Assembly: GCF_005047595.1 (NCBI RefSeq)
Contig: NZ_SUPL01000011.1
Location: 1 to 47,474 of the forward strand
Direction of reading: 5' to 3'
Source of the DNA: Pontimicrobium aquaticum
Lineage (GTDB): Bacteria; Bacteroidota; Bacteroidia; Flavobacteriales; Flavobacteriaceae
DNA: 47,474 bases
The notes under the pieces were generated by a model. It made no database searches and was not told where the DNA came from. It worked only from the letters and a program-made list of their open reading frames with translations. This document shows, piece by piece, positions 26,794-34,550 of the stretch (its first letter is position 1; each line of letters opens with the position of its first letter). The position numbers and the translations under genes are program-made.

Positions 26794-27882
26794 ATGAATT
26801 CAAAAATTATAGCAAACGGTATTTTAAGAGCTTTAGCCATTGTTATTGGTGTAGCACTACTTATCTATTTTTTGTATAAAATACAATCGGTAATTGTGTA
26901 TATAGCCATAGCTTCGGTTATTTCACTAATAGGCTTACCAATTGTTAGGTTTTTAAAATCTAAGTTAAAATTTAAAAACACGTTTGCAGTCGTAACAACA
27001 ATGGTATTGTTAATTGCTTTGTTAGTTGGATTGGTACGTATGTTTATTCCTTTAGTTGTTGAACAAGGACATAATTTGGCTCTGCTAGATATTAATCAAT
27101 TACAAGGTAATATTGAAGACTTATACTTTCAATTAACCGATTATTTTGGGATTAATAGTTACGATGTTGAGCAATCTTTAAAAGAGTCTAATTTACTTTC
27201 AAAACTAGATTATTCAATTATTCCAAATTTCTTAAACTCGGTTGTTAGTGGTTTTGGAAGTTTTAGTGTTGGCTTATTCTCGGTTATTTTTATTGCCTTT
27301 TTCTTGCTTAAAGACAGTAAACTACTTGAGCAAGGTATTCTAGTGTTTGTACCAGACAATAAGGAAACTCGCTCAAAAAAATCGTTTGAAAAGATTAAAA
27401 CCTTATTATCGCGCTACTTCGTGGGTTTGATTTTTCAAATACTTATACTGTTTGTAATTTATACAATAGTACTGCTGTTTTTTGGCGTTAAAAATGCGGT
27501 TGTTATTGCATTTTTGTGTGCCTTATTAAACCTGATACCTTATGTAGGACCAATGATTGGTGGTGTGTTAATGCTTACGCTTACTATGTCGAGCTTTATG
27601 GGCTCAAGCTTTAGTGAGGTTATTTTACCAAAAACCACCTATGTAATGATTGGTTTTATTATTGGACAATTGGTAGATAATTTCTTTAGTCAACCAAAAA
27701 TATTTTCAGCAGCTACAAAAGCACATCCATTAGAAATCTTTCTAGTTATTATTATTGCTGGTATTTTATTTGGTGTTATTGGAATGATTGTAGCTATACC
27801 AACTTATACAGCTATTAAAGTGATTTTAAAAGAGTTCTTGGCGGATAATAAGATTGTAAAACAGCTTACTAAAAACTTATAG
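26794..27882 (+). CDS. AI-2E family transporter (PerM/TqsA-like permease)
   Basis: A 362-residue integral membrane protein with about eight helices. Two N-terminal helices (about 10-50), a third near 65-85, a periplasmic or soluble segment (about 90-150), then helices from about 155 onward match the AI-2E transporter family. The conserved AFLCALLNLIPYVGPMIGG segment and the C-terminal GVIGMIVAIPTYTAIKVI are family hallmarks. Members differ widely in function (autoinducer export, Na+/H+ antiport), so the substrate is unknown. It is in the rsmE run, seven bases before the next gene. Confidence 0.9.
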   Translation: MNSKIIANGILRALAIVIGVALLIYFLYKIQSVIVYIAIASVISLIGLPIVRFLKSKLKFKNTFAVVTTMVLLIALLVGLVRMFIPLVVEQGHNLALLDINQLQGNIEDLYFQLTDYFGINSYDVEQSLKESNLLSKLDYSIIPNFLNSVVSGFGSFSVGLFSVIFIAFFLLKDSKLLEQGILVFVPDNKETRSKKSFEKIKTLLSRYFVGLIFQILILFVIYTIVLLFFGVKNAVVIAFLCALLNLIPYVGPMIGGVLMLTLTMSSFMGSSFSEVILPKTTYVMIGFIIGQLVDNFFSQPKIFSAATKAHPLEIFLVIIIAGILFGVIGMIVAIPTYTAIKVILKEFLADNKIVKQLTKNL

Positions 27883-27889
27883 TATTCGT

Positions 27890-29071
27890 TTGAATAAAGA
27901 TATTTTAAATACTGTAGTACAGGATTTTATAAACAACAATATTAAAGCAGACATCACTTCTCTGCTTCTAAAGAAACTTGTCTTTAATAATGTTGACATA
28001 AAAGAAGTTGTCGAGCAAATTGAAGCGAAAAAACGATGCAAAATTAAGCTTCCTACATGGTTTAACACCTCTAATATATACTATCCAAACAAGTTAAATA
28101 TTGAGCAAACCTCCTCTGAAATTGCAGCCAAATATAAATCTCAATTAATTAAAGGAAGCAGCATTATTGACCTTACTGGTGGTTTTGGTGTAGATAGCTT
28201 TTATTTTTCAAAGTCTTTTAAAGAAGTAACGCATTGTGAGATTAATAAAACCCTATCAAACATTGTTTCTCACAATTACAATCAATTAGGAGTTGATAAC
28301 ATTATTACCTTAAATGTTAATGGTATAGATTACCTAAAAAACACTTTTAAGCACTATGATTGGATTTATGTAGATCCTTCCAGAAGACATGACAGCAAAG
28401 GAAAAGTCTTTTATTTAAAGGATTGCTTACCAAATATTCCAAAGTATATAGATTTATTATTTAAACACACTAACAGCGTGTTGCTAAAAGCATCACCTAT
28501 GCTAGATATATCTATTGGAATATCTGAATTAAAATACACAACAGAAATACACATAGTTGCAATAAACAATGATGTAAAAGAACTGCTTTTTATCTTGAAT
28601 AAGGAAAGTAAAAGCGATATTCAAATAAAAACAATAAACATTAAGAGCTCACTAAATGAAGTATTTAATTTTAACTACCAAGCTGAAACTAATGCTAAAG
28701 TTCAATTTTCAGAACCTTTAACTTATTTATACGAACCCAATGCTGCTATTCTTAAATCTGGAGCTTTTAAAAGTTTAGCAGAACAACTAAACGTGTGTAA
28801 ATTACATACTCACTCGCATATTTATACTTCAAAAAAATTAATAGAATTTCCTGGAAGGAGTTTTAAAATAATTGCTACAATTCCATATAAAAAAGCATTA
28901 GTAAAAAAACACCTAAGTAACACCAAAATAAATATTGCAATAAGAAATTTCCCTGAGCCTGTGAGCCAAATTAAAAAGAAGTTTAAAATTAACGATGGTA
29001 GCAATATATATGCCTTTTTTACTACAACCCTAGAAAACAAAAAAATTGTTGCCATTTGTGAAAAGGCATAA
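27890..29071 (+). CDS. Class I SAM-dependent methyltransferase with THUMP-like domain
   Basis: A 393-residue protein starting at TTG (MNKDILNTVV), with no nearer ATG. Motif I of the Rossmann fold is IIDLTGGFGVDSFYFS (92-107), an acidic ribose-binding residue is in HCEINKTLS (115-123), and the catalytic-type motif is VDPSRRHD (161-168). The C-terminal part (about 300-390) with PGRSFKIIATIPYKKALVKK resembles the THUMP-like domain found in this Bacteroidota group, suggesting an RNA substrate. The position behind tsaD, rsmE and a TrmH-family gene agrees with RNA modification. The target is unknown. Confidence 0.85.
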   Translation: MNKDILNTVVQDFINNNIKADITSLLLKKLVFNNVDIKEVVEQIEAKKRCKIKLPTWFNTSNIYYPNKLNIEQTSSEIAAKYKSQLIKGSSIIDLTGGFGVDSFYFSKSFKEVTHCEINKTLSNIVSHNYNQLGVDNIITLNVNGIDYLKNTFKHYDWIYVDPSRRHDSKGKVFYLKDCLPNIPKYIDLLFKHTNSVLLKASPMLDISIGISELKYTTEIHIVAINNDVKELLFILNKESKSDIQIKTINIKSSLNEVFNFNYQAETNAKVQFSEPLTYLYEPNAAILKSGAFKSLAEQLNVCKLHTHSHIYTSKKLIEFPGRSFKIIATIPYKKALVKKHLSNTKINIAIRNFPEPVSQIKKKFKINDGSNIYAFFTTTLENKKIVAICEKA

Positions 29072-29076
29072 AAAAA

Positions 29077-29098
29077 GGGCTGCCAAAAAAGGTAGCCC
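29077..29098. terminator. Terminator-like hairpin after the methyltransferase gene
   Basis: GGGCTGCC (29077-29084) pairs with GGTAGCCC (29091-29098) around an A6 loop, with one G-U pair. Upstream is A7; downstream on the plus strand is AAAAAT, not a T run. A T run follows the stem only on the minus strand. It could end plus-strand transcription as a plain hairpin, or act on antisense transcripts. The rest of the gap up to 29314 is AT-rich with nothing else recognised. Confidence 0.5.
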
Positions 29099-29314
29099 AA
29101 AAATCCTTTATTGCTAATAACACTAACCTTAAACTATTGCTTTTTGCAAAAGGATCTTTTCTATAATTATCACTAAAATTTTTTATAGACTGTTAAATTA
29201 ATAGAATATTTTTATTTTTAAGTTAATCATGTCATATTTAAGTTCAAATTAACAGTTTCGATTAATTAATGATATTTAATTCTTAAAAACTATATTCGCA
29301 AAAAATAAATTAGT

Positions 29315-29971
29315 GTGATAAAAGCAGTTATTTTCGATATGGATGGTGTTATAGTAAACTCCGAACCACTTCATAAAAAGGCATACTATAAAATGTTTGA
29401 AACTGTAGGGATTAAAGTGCCTAATGAGTTATATGAATCGTTTACAGGGCAATCAACACTTAGCATCTGTAAAACCTTATGCAAAACATATAACTTAGAT
29501 TATAAACCACTAGATTTAATAAGTTTAAAGCGAAAATTTTTTAAACATATTTTTGAAAGTGATGATGATTTATCACTCATAGACGGAGTACATGATGCCA
29601 TTATTGATTATTATAAAAATGGACTAACATTAGTATTGGCTTCATCGGCTTCAATGCCAACTATAAATAATGTATTTACACGTTTTGATTTAGATAAGTA
29701 CTTTGTGGCTAAACATAGTGGTGCTGATTTAAAGGCATCAAAACCACATCCTGAAATATTTATCAACGCAGCAAAATCATCTAGTCATAATAAAAATGAA
29801 TGTGTGGTTATTGAAGATTCTACTAACGGAATAAAAGCTGCTAATGCCGCTAATATTTATTGTATTGGTTATAAAAGTGACCATTCAAAAAATCAAAATT
29901 TCACTACAGCTAATAAAGTAATAACAACTTTTAATGAAATTTCATATAACAAATTAAGCACGCTTATTTAA
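29315..29971 (+). CDS. HAD-superfamily phosphatase, beta-phosphoglucomutase-like
   Basis: A 218-residue haloacid dehalogenase-type enzyme with a helical cap (C1 type). Motif I is IFDMDGVIVNSEPLH (6-20, nucleophile D8 and acid D10), motif II is LASSAS (about 109), motif III Lys is in LKASKPHPEIF and motif IV is VIEDSTNGIKAA. This matches the subgroup containing beta-phosphoglucomutase and sugar-phosphate phosphatases; the substrate is not predictable. The start is a GTG (MIKAVIFDMDG), well placed against the conserved motif. A TATATTCG box (29291-29298) lies 17 bases before the start. A terminator follows. Confidence 0.88.
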   Translation: MIKAVIFDMDGVIVNSEPLHKKAYYKMFETVGIKVPNELYESFTGQSTLSICKTLCKTYNLDYKPLDLISLKRKFFKHIFESDDDLSLIDGVHDAIIDYYKNGLTLVLASSASMPTINNVFTRFDLDKYFVAKHSGADLKASKPHPEIFINAAKSSSHNKNECVVIEDSTNGIKAANAANIYCIGYKSDHSKNQNFTTANKVITTFNEISYNKLSTLI

Positions 29972-29977
29972 GAAACA

Positions 29978-30010
29978 AAAAAGCCTTACTTGTATTAAGT
30001 AAGGCTTTTT
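29978..30010. terminator. Bidirectional terminator between the HAD gene and the tRNA cluster
   Basis: Fourteen-base arms AAAAAGCCTTACTT (29978-29991) and AAGTAAGGCTTTTT (29997-30010) with a five-base loop. T runs follow the stem on both strands, so it can serve the plus-strand HAD gene and the minus-strand tRNA operon. Confidence 0.88.
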
Positions 30011-30011
30011 G

Positions 30012-30085
30012 TGATCGCGATAGGATTCGAACCTATGACCGTCTGCTTAGAAGGCAGATGCTCTATCCAGCTGAGCTACGCGACC
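30012..30085 (-). tRNA. tRNA-Arg (anticodon TCT)
   Basis: On the minus strand a full cloverleaf: acceptor GGTCGCG pairs with CGCGATC, D-arm AGCTCAGCTGGATAGAGC, anticodon stem CTGCC/GGCAG in the run CTGCCTTCTAAGCAG with TCT in the loop, and T-arm AGGTTCGAATCCT. The discriminator base is A and no CCA is encoded. It is the third and last tRNA of the cluster in transcription order, directly before the terminator. Confidence 0.95.
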
Positions 30086-30100
30086 AGTAACTCTAAAAAG

Positions 30101-30175
30101 TCGGGGTGGCAGGATTCGAACCTGCGACCTCCGCGTCCCAAACGCGGCGCGATAACCGGGCTACGCTACACCCCG
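30101..30175 (-). tRNA. tRNA-Pro (anticodon TGG)
   Basis: On the minus strand the acceptor CGGGGTG pairs with CACCCCG. The anticodon arm reads CGCGTTTGGGACGCG, placing TGG in the loop, and the T-arm is AGGTTCGAATCCT. The C1-G72 end pair is the known proline-tRNA identity feature in bacteria. The discriminator is A and no CCA is encoded. It sits 15 bases from tRNA-Arg. Confidence 0.95.
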
Positions 30176-30194
30176 AAATGATTATCTTTAAAAG

Positions 30195-30278
30195 CGGAGA
30201 GACTGGGATTCGAACCCAGGCAACACTTACGCGTTGACAGATTAGCAATCTGCTCCATTACCACTCTGGCACCTCTCC
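30195..30278 (-). tRNA. tRNA-Ser (anticodon GCT)
   Basis: On the minus strand the acceptor GGAGAGG pairs with TCTCTCC. The anticodon arm is CAGATTGCTAATCTG with GCT in the loop. A long variable arm (CAACGCGTAAGTGTTG) follows, as expected for class II serine tRNAs, then the T-arm GGGTTCGAATCCC. The discriminator is G. It is the first gene of the tRNA cluster, 45 bases after the -7 box. Confidence 0.96.
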
Positions 30279-30322
30279 TATTCTATTTTATAAGAACTTC
30301 ACATTGTTTTTAAATGCGGATG

Positions 30323-30354
30323 CAAATGTAACTTTTCATCTTAAAGAACGCAAA
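30323..30354 (-). promoter_or_regulatory. Consensus promoter of the tRNA-Ser-Pro-Arg cluster
   Basis: On the minus strand TTTG (30354-30351), a 20-base spacer and TACATTTG (30330-30323) match the Bacteroidota primary sigma promoter TTTG-N20-TAnnTTTG exactly. Initiation near 30316 would give a leader of about 40 bases before tRNA-Ser. It is the best promoter match in the window, as expected for stable RNA genes. Confidence 0.75.
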
Positions 30355-30384
30355 CTATTTTTTTACTTTTTTAAAGGATTTTTT

Positions 30385-32433
30385 TTATTCGGGATATTCT
30401 ATGCGTAAGTGATAGATATTAGCCAACTTACGTTTTAATACTTTTTTAATAGATTGTATTTCTTTAAATGTAATATTAGCATTTAAAAATTGGTCATTTT
30501 CAATCTGCTTACTAATAATATTCTCAACAAAAACATCAATTTTTGCTGCTGTTGGTTCTTTTAAACTTTTTGATGCTGCCTCCACACTATCACACATCAT
30601 TAATATTGCTGTTTCCTTGCTAAAGGGAGTTGGGCCAGGATATCTAAAGTCATCTATATTAATTCCTCCGTCTAATCCCTTTTCTTTAGTATAAAAATAA
30701 TAAACAAGACTTGTTCCGTGATGAGTTCTAATGAAATCAATAACACGATCTGGTAAATTATATTTCTTTGCCAATTCAATACCATCTATAACGTGGTTAA
30801 TAATAATTGTAGCACTTTCTTTAGGAGACAATTCATCATGTGGGTTTATTCCTGTAGCTTGATTCTCTGTGAAATATGTAGGGTTCTTCATTTTACCAAT
30901 ATCATGATATAAAGCTCCTACTCTTACTAACATTGCGTTAGCTTCAATTTCATTTGCTGCAGCTTCAGCTAAATTTGCAACATTTAAAGAGTGATGAAAT
31001 GTACCAGGTGCTTTATTGGATAATTCTTTTAATAATTTTGAATTTGTATCTGAAAGTTCTAACAAAGAGACATCAGACACTAAACCGAATAGCTTTTCGT
31101 ATGCATAAATTAAAGGTTGTACAAACAAAGTTGCTAAACCACATAATGTAAAAAGTATGAATGTTTCCCATTTTAAATTATTAATTCCTCCTTCGTGTAT
31201 AACAAAAAAAGCAAAATAAGAAACTATATATATTAAAGTTATTTGCCCAACCGAAATGAATAAATTTGCTCTTTTATATAGCTCTGATACAGTAAGAATT
31301 GTTACAATACCAGCTATGATTTGCAAAAACATATATTCATAATTATTAGGAACCACAAAACCTAAAAGCAAGACTGTTACAACATGCGTAAATAAACCTA
31401 AACGAGCATCGAAAAAAGCTTTAAGCACTAAAGGCAATACACATATTGGAACAATATATAAATATGATGAATTATAGTTAATTATTAAAGTTGTTAAAAG
31501 CACCATTAATAAAATATTGAAGAAAATAAAGGTGACTTTGGTATTGTTTTTAAACACCATTGGTCTGTATTTTCTCAAAAACAGTAAAAGCATCAATAGT
31601 GTTAAGGCGACCAACAAAGTGTAGGCTGCTAAAATCCAATTATAGTTTGCTTCGCTCCAAATTTGCGATTCATATTCAGATTCTAGTGATTTTAAAATCA
31701 TCAATTTATCGCCTTCTACTACTTCTCCTTTAGAAATAATAAGCGTTTCTTTTTCTATACTACCTCTTACCAATGAAATTTTATTTAACTCTTCTTGTAA
31801 TGAGTTTTCTGTAATACTCTCATTTAAGGATATATTTGGTTTTACAATATCAAAAAACAGTGATATTAGCTTTTGAAAATTTTCGCCAGAAAGATTGTAA
31901 GCTTCTAGGTTCTTTTCAGAAAACGCTCTAAAATTGGGTTTTATAAAGTTTGAGTAATTGGTGTTTTTAACTTGATTTCTATCTTCAAGTAGAATTATAA
32001 TTTTATTGTCAGTGTAATTATAGTCTTTATCTAAAATCCCTTTTGAATACATTAGGTTTAAAACTGAAAGTCCTTGATTATAAATTAACACTTTCTGTCT
32101 AGGTGGTATAGAGTCTGGAAATAATAAAGGGAATTGCTCTTCATAATTCTTAATTACCTGAGATACGACTGTGGTATCCAAATCAAAATATACTGAAGCA
32201 TTTTGTTCAATTAGTTTTCTTTCATTAGCAATCTCTTCATCACTTTTTTTAATTGCAAAATCAAAAGGAGCTTGCAGAGTTTCAGACTGCCAAGGTTTTC
32301 CTTTTTCAAAACTGTATTTAAACTTTCCGCTCTTTGGGAACAAATAAACAATTAAGAATGTAGTAGCCATAAAAAGCAATACCTTATAAATTAAGGAATG
32401 ATTCTTATATAACTTATTAATTAAGTCTTTCAT
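30385..32433 (-). CDS. 7TM-HD family HDIG phosphodiesterase (PgpH-like)
   Basis: A 682-residue membrane protein. A first helix (about 16-33) is followed by an extracytoplasmic 7TMR-HDED-type domain (about 45-260), a bundle of about seven helices (about 265-440) and a cytoplasmic HD domain (about 465-680) with metal-binding H480/H481 in GTFHHSLNVANLAE, the H510-D511 pair in ALYHDIGKM, and later NHVIDGIELAKKY and IRTHHGTSLVYYF. PgpH of Listeria, the best-known member, degrades cyclic di-AMP; the same role here is inferred. TACTTTTG (32461-32454, minus) upstream matches a -7 box. Confidence 0.9.
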   Translation of the reverse strand: MKDLINKLYKNHSLIYKVLLFMATTFLIVYLFPKSGKFKYSFEKGKPWQSETLQAPFDFAIKKSDEEIANERKLIEQNASVYFDLDTTVVSQVIKNYEEQFPLLFPDSIPPRQKVLIYNQGLSVLNLMYSKGILDKDYNYTDNKIIILLEDRNQVKNTNYSNFIKPNFRAFSEKNLEAYNLSGENFQKLISLFFDIVKPNISLNESITENSLQEELNKISLVRGSIEKETLIISKGEVVEGDKLMILKSLESEYESQIWSEANYNWILAAYTLLVALTLLMLLLFLRKYRPMVFKNNTKVTFIFFNILLMVLLTTLIINYNSSYLYIVPICVLPLVLKAFFDARLGLFTHVVTVLLLGFVVPNNYEYMFLQIIAGIVTILTVSELYKRANLFISVGQITLIYIVSYFAFFVIHEGGINNLKWETFILFTLCGLATLFVQPLIYAYEKLFGLVSDVSLLELSDTNSKLLKELSNKAPGTFHHSLNVANLAEAAANEIEANAMLVRVGALYHDIGKMKNPTYFTENQATGINPHDELSPKESATIIINHVIDGIELAKKYNLPDRVIDFIRTHHGTSLVYYFYTKEKGLDGGINIDDFRYPGPTPFSKETAILMMCDSVEAASKSLKEPTAAKIDVFVENIISKQIENDQFLNANITFKEIQSIKKVLKRKLANIYHLRIEYPE

Positions 32434-32453
32434 GAAATATCTTAAGATTATTT

Positions 32454-32461
32454 CAAAAGTA
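32454..32461 (-). promoter_or_regulatory. Candidate -7 box (TACTTTTG) of the HDIG gene
   Basis: On the minus strand TACTTTTG fits TAnnTTTG and lies 21 bases before the ATG at 32433. The nearest TTG upstream (32479-32477) is only 15 bases away, shorter than the usual spacer, so the -33 part is doubtful. Confidence 0.35.
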
Positions 32462-32561
32462 ATAAAAATAAAGGTGCAACATAGATAATGATATTAACTT
32501 AATCTTTCTATTTTCTTCTAAATTTTAATTAATTTCGCAACAAATAAAATTATAAAGAAAA

Positions 32562-33740
32562 ATGAATAAAGAGGTTGTAATCGTATCGGCTGCCAGAACA
32601 CCAATAGGAAGTTTTTTAGGAGCCTTATCTACTATACCAGCTCCAAAATTAGGAGCCATTGCCATAAAAGGCGCATTAGATAAAATTAATCTTAATCCAG
32701 AATTGGTAGAAGAAGTTTTAATGGGTAATGTGGTTCAAGCAGGTACTGGACAAGCACCAGCTAGACAAGCTGCCATTTTTGCAGGAATTCCAAATACTGT
32801 TCCTTGCACTACAATTAATAAGGTATGTGCTTCAGGAATGAAAGCTGTTACACAAGCTGCTCAATCTATTGCTCTTGGTGATGCAGACATCATTATTGCT
32901 GGTGGTATGGAGAATATGAGTTTAATTCCTCATTACTACCATGCACGTTCTGCAACAAAGTTTGGTCCAGCTACATTAATTGATGGTATGCAAAAAGATG
33001 GTTTGGTCGATGTTTACGATAACCATGCCATGGGTGTTTGTGGAGATGCTTGTGCTACGAAATATAAGTTTTCACGCGAGGAGCAAGATGCTTATGCCAT
33101 GCAATCATATAACCGCTCTGCTCAGGCTTGGGATAACAATAAATTTGATAACGAAGTAGTGCCTGTTGAAGTCCCACAACGTCGTGGAGAACCAGTAATA
33201 GTGGCTAAAGATGAAGAATATACTAACGTAAAAATGGAAAAAATTCCTGCTTTACGTCCTGCATTCACAAAAGAAGGAACCGTAACTGCTGCCAATGCCT
33301 CAACTATTAATGATGGTGCTGCTGCTATGGTATTGATGAGCAAAGAAAAAGCAAATGAATTAGGCTTAACACCTATAGCGACAATTAAAAGTTATGCTGA
33401 TGCTGCACAAGAACCATTATGGTTTACTACTGCTCCAGCAAAAGCTTTGCCAAAAGCATTAGCAAAAGCGAATATCAGTATTGGAGATGTTGACTATTTT
33501 GAAATCAATGAAGCATTTTCAGTAGTTGGATTAGCCAATATGAAGATTCTTGGTTTAAAAGATGATAACGTAAATGTAAATGGTGGTGCTGTGTCATTAG
33601 GACATCCATTAGGATGCTCTGGAGCCAGAATTATCATTACTTTAATTAATGTGCTAGAACAAAATAATGCAAAAATTGGTGCCGCAGCTATTTGTAATGG
33701 CGGTGGTGGTGCATCTGCTATTATTATTGAACGCAATTAA
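32562..33740 (+). CDS. Acetyl-CoA C-acyltransferase (thiolase)
   Basis: A 392-residue type II thiolase that either condenses two acetyl-CoA into acetoacetyl-CoA or performs the reverse cleavage. Nucleophile Cys89 lies in INKVCASGMKAV, the GGMENMS loop and NEAFSV motif are intact, and the second active-site pair is GHPLGCSGAR (His) and AICNGGGGASAI (Cys). Length and motifs fit the acetyl-CoA acetyltransferase group better than long-chain FadA, but the direction used in the cell is not settled by sequence. It starts at an ATG after an AT-rich leader with TAATTTCG (32530-32537), a near -7 box. The C40 peptidase gene follows after seven bases. Confidence 0.93.
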   Translation: MNKEVVIVSAARTPIGSFLGALSTIPAPKLGAIAIKGALDKINLNPELVEEVLMGNVVQAGTGQAPARQAAIFAGIPNTVPCTTINKVCASGMKAVTQAAQSIALGDADIIIAGGMENMSLIPHYYHARSATKFGPATLIDGMQKDGLVDVYDNHAMGVCGDACATKYKFSREEQDAYAMQSYNRSAQAWDNNKFDNEVVPVEVPQRRGEPVIVAKDEEYTNVKMEKIPALRPAFTKEGTVTAANASTINDGAAAMVLMSKEKANELGLTPIATIKSYADAAQEPLWFTTAPAKALPKALAKANISIGDVDYFEINEAFSVVGLANMKILGLKDDNVNVNGGAVSLGHPLGCSGARIIITLINVLEQNNAKIGAAAICNGGGGASAIIIERN

Positions 33741-33747
33741 ATATTAG

Positions 33748-34497
33748 ATGCAATACGGAATCTGTAATTTAAGCATTGTTCCTTTGCGTTTTGAAGCAGC
33801 TGATGCTTCAGAACTAGTCTCGCAAGTGATTTATGGTGATTTTTTTAAAGTTCTTGAAAAACGAAAAAAATGGAGTAAAATTCGATTAGATTTTGATGGT
33901 TACGAAGGTTGGATTGATAATAAACAATACCAGGAAATAACAGAATCTGATTTTAAAAAATTACAAACAAGTATTCCTGTTTACGCATTAGATTTAGTTG
34001 AATTTATCCAAAACACTAAAAAAGAACTATTTCCAATTCCGTTAGGAGCATCTCTAAATGGATTGCAAATATTAAATCATGAACATGATGGAAATACTGT
34101 AAAATATGTTCAACAAAAAGAAAACATTTTAAATACTGCTTTCTTTTATTTGAATGCACCTTATTTGTGGGGAGGTAAAACTCCGTTTGGAATTGACTGT
34201 TCTGGTTTTACTCAAATGGTTTATAAACTCAATGGTTATAAATTATTAAGAGATGCTTCACAACAAGCTACACAAGGTGAAGCATTAAGTTTTATAGAAG
34301 AAAGTGAGCCAGGTGATCTTGCCTTTTTTGATAATGCCGATGGTAATATTATTCATGTAGGCATTATCATGAAAGACAACTATATTATTCATGCACATGG
34401 AAAAGTAAGAATTGATAGACTTGACCATACTGGCATCTACAATAATGACTTAAAAACCCATACTCATAAATTACGAGTAATTAAAAAAATTATATAA
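33748..34497 (+). CDS. C40-family NlpC/P60 cysteine peptidase with SH3-like N-terminus
   Basis: A 249-residue peptidase. Residues about 1-120 look like two bacterial SH3-like domains (FFKVLEKRKKWSKIRLDFDG). The NlpC/P60 domain (about 125-249) has catalytic Cys151 in PFGIDCSGFTQ, His203 in IIHVGIIM and His215 in IIHAHGKVRID. Family members cut gamma-D-Glu to diaminopimelate bonds in peptidoglycan peptides. No signal peptide is visible, so a cytoplasmic role in trimming recycled wall peptides, as for YkfC-type dipeptidyl-peptidase VI, is a reasonable inference. It follows the thiolase gene by seven bases and ends in a terminator. Confidence 0.88.
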   Translation: MQYGICNLSIVPLRFEAADASELVSQVIYGDFFKVLEKRKKWSKIRLDFDGYEGWIDNKQYQEITESDFKKLQTSIPVYALDLVEFIQNTKKELFPIPLGASLNGLQILNHEHDGNTVKYVQQKENILNTAFFYLNAPYLWGGKTPFGIDCSGFTQMVYKLNGYKLLRDASQQATQGEALSFIEESEPGDLAFFDNADGNIIHVGIIMKDNYIIHAHGKVRIDRLDHTGIYNNDLKTHTHKLRVIKKII

Positions 34498-34498
34498 A

Positions 34499-34526
34499 AA
34501 AAGCCGTTTATAAATAAACGGCTTTT
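34499..34526. terminator. Bidirectional terminator between the C40 peptidase and TPR genes
   Basis: Arms AAAAGCCGTTTA (34499-34510) and TAAACGGCTTTT (34515-34526) with a four-base TAAA loop, flanked by A and T runs. It lies between convergent genes and can serve both. Confidence 0.88.
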
Positions 34527-34550
34527 TAATTATTAAATCTATTTCTTAGA

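Noticed and set aside
28822-29100. 92-codon minus-strand frame with hydrophobic stretches at the end of the methyltransferase gene
   Set aside because: It is antisense to the THUMP-like region; the hydrophobic look comes from complementing Lys/Asn-rich codons, and its start lies just past the terminator hairpin.
29099-29314. Partial inverted matches (ACTGTTAAATT with AATTAACAGT) as a possible small RNA
   Set aside because: The arms are AT-rich, bulged and about 50 bases apart, and no promoter-terminator pair frames them; chance pairing is likely.
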